Below are positions 63,063 to 64,000 of a DNA stretch of 64,000 bases, one piece after another (position 1 is the first letter of the stretch; each line of letters starts with the position of its first letter). Source of the DNA: Labedella phragmitis. GTDB lineage: Bacteria > Actinomycetota > Actinomycetes > Actinomycetales > Microbacteriaceae. Made by a program: the position numbers and the translations under genes. The stretch spans positions 124,001 through 188,000 of the forward strand of contig NZ_RZNB01000003.1 in the NCBI RefSeq assembly GCF_004078635.1, in the 5' to 3' direction. The notes below the pieces were generated by a model. The model was given only the letters and a program-made list of their open reading frames with translations. It made no database searches and was not told where the DNA came from.

Positions 63063-63329
63063 ATGCAGATCGCTCGCGTTCAGGATTTCCGCATCGCCGC
63101 GGGCGCGGTGCGTGCCGAACTCGCTCGCCGCAGCATCCCGCGCCGTGAGGCCGTGGCGGCACTCCAGGCAGGGACGTCCGGCCTGGGGCGCACGGCCGCC
63201 TACGAACGCATTGCGGGCCTCGTCCCATTCTCCTGGACGGAACTCGCGCTGCTCTCGGCGGCATTCGGCATCCCCGTCGAGGTCCTCTCCGGATCGCGCG
63301 CCCCAGACCCGGCCGCCGTCGAGATCTGA
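63063..63329 (+). CDS. Small protein with possible HTH fold
   Basis: An 88-residue protein, not recognised with certainty. VRAELARRSIPRREAVAALQAGTSGLGRTAAYERIAGLVPFSWTELALLSAAFGIPVEVLSG is laid out like XRE/Cro-type helix-turn-helix units ('ELALLSAAFGIPVEVL'). The frame is open 19 codons upstream; ATG 63063 (MQIARVQDF) is the first sensible start. It is divergent from the resolvase-like gene with 137 bases between, suggesting a regulator/recombinase pair from an old mobile element. Confidence 0.6.
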   Translation: MQIARVQDFRIAAGAVRAELARRSIPRREAVAALQAGTSGLGRTAAYERIAGLVPFSWTELALLSAAFGIPVEVLSGSRAPDPAAVEI

Positions 63330-63380
63330 TCGTACGACTCGTCGCAGGAGCCGCCGAGGGACCATGCCCCCGCACGACGA

Positions 63381-63412
63381 AGAAGGGCCCCGCCTGCCGG
63401 CGGGGCCCTTCT
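63381..63412 (-). terminator. Terminator after rplA
   Basis: AGAAGGGCCCCGCC and GGCGGGGCCCTTCT form a perfect 14-bp stem around TGCC, 32 bases beyond the rplA stop codon on the minus strand. Confidence 0.85.
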
Positions 63413-63443
63413 CACAGTGGTGCTACGTCTGTCGGACGACCGA

Positions 63444-64000
63444 TCAGAGCGCGTTGACGTCGAGCGGGATGCCCGGGCCGAAGGTCGTCGAGACGGCGCC
63501 CTTCTGGATGTAGCGGCCCTTCGAGCTCGACGGCTTGAGGCGCTGGACCTCGTCGAGCGCCGCCGCGAGGTTCTGCTCGAGCTGCTCGGCCGTGAACTGC
63601 GCCTTGCCGACGACGAAGTGCACGTTGGCGTGCTTGTCGACGCGGAACTCGATCTTTCCGCCCTTGATCTCGGTGACGGCGCGTGCGACGTCGGGAGTCA
63701 CAGTGCCGGTCTTCGGGTTGGGCATGAGGCCACGCGGGCCGAGCACCTTACCGAGTCGACCGACCTTGCCCATGAGCTCGGGCGTCGAGACGGCGGAATC
63801 GAACGACGTGTAGCCGCCCGCGACCTTCTCGATGAGCTCGTCGCCGCCGACCTCGTCGGCACCAGCGGCGATCGCGGCCTCGGCGGCCGGTCCCGTCGCG
63901 AACACGATGACGCGAGCGGTCTTACCCGTGCCGTGCGGCAGGATGACCGTTCCGCGGACCATCTGGTCAGCCTTGCGGGGGTCGACACCGAGCTTGAGGG
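63444..64000 (-). CDS. rplA: 50S ribosomal protein L1 (C-terminal part; gene continues beyond window)
   Basis: About 185 residues of L1, cut by the right window edge. The reading frame continues upstream of the internal Met at 63962 as [12 protein letters not shown], so that Met is not the start. L1 landmarks are [53 protein letters not shown] (here [17 protein letters not shown]) and [18 protein letters not shown]1 binds 23S rRNA at the L1 stalk and usually represses its own operon. A terminator follows at 63381. Confidence 0.97.
   Translation of the reverse strand, partial: LKLGVDPRKADQMVRGTVILPHGTGKTARVIVFATGPAAEAAIAAGADEVGGDELIEKVAGGYTSFDSAVSTPELMGKVGRLGKVLGPRGLMPNPKTGTVTPDVARAVTEIKGGKIEFRVDKHANVHFVVGKAQFTAEQLEQNLAAALDEVQRLKPSSSKGRYIQKGAVSTTFGPGIPLDVNAL

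Noticed and set aside
62572-63375. Full 267-residue recombinase on the minus strand
   Set aside because: Residues before the TTG at 62925 overlap the divergent HTH-like gene and have no resolvase similarity; AGGAGG precedes the TTG.

Overview
The window is high-GC (about 70%) DNA with dense, mostly short-spaced genes on both strands. It looks like the chromosome of a Gram-positive actinobacterium, most likely Micrococcales/Microbacteriaceae. Pointers are an actinobacterial LexA (SOS) box before an Rv2578c-type radical SAM gene, a DtxR/IdeR-like iron box, an LAXTG (class E sortase) surface protein, a DUF4097/PadR pair, and a short palindromic repeat common in Micrococcales. The genus cannot be fixed from the sequence. 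No rRNA, tRNA, CRISPR array or complete mobile element is visible.

Layout. 0-20.5 kb is ordinary chromosome: the N-terminus of an acyl-CoA dehydrogenase-like gene, recQ, a DMT exporter, a GNAT enzyme, a pirin, and two acyltransferase-3 membrane proteins. It also holds a YkoE/D/C-type ECF uptake operon behind an iron box, a nitrilase-fold amidase, an SOS-box radical SAM gene, a zinc-ribbon protein, and a DEAD-box helicase with a long RD-rich tail. The stretch ends with GlsB/YeaQ, a 3-hydroxyisobutyryl-CoA hydrolase, an ABM-fold protein, and a GPH-type transporter overlapping a PLP decarboxylase. 20.5-29.8 kb carries a glycosyltransferase, a large RND permease with a disordered insertion, a divergent MocR/YczE pair, and a DUF4097/PadR autoregulated pair.

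30-41.3 kb is a polyamine/amine utilisation island. It has a YtcJ-like amidohydrolase, a complete PotA-D-B-C-type ABC importer, two PuuB-like FAD amine oxidases, an Lrp/AsnC regulator and a class III (putrescine/GABA-type) aminotransferase. Uptake, oxidation/transamination and regulation are therefore encoded together. A KimA-like K+ transporter follows.

44-62.5 kb is a surface/secretion island and the most unusual part of the window. It contains a 3093-residue LAXTG-anchored stalk protein with about 19 DUF11/DUF7927-like domains, arranged in triplets that repeat every 1.2 kb. Next come two tandem paralogous secreted proteins (beta-propeller, FN3, LamG, PKD and jelly-roll modules) that share a conserved upstream element of about 90 bp. 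A divergent LuxR-family regulator completes it. No sortase is present. The right end has a stand-alone, probably catalytically altered serine-recombinase domain, a small HTH-like protein, and the 3' part of rplA.
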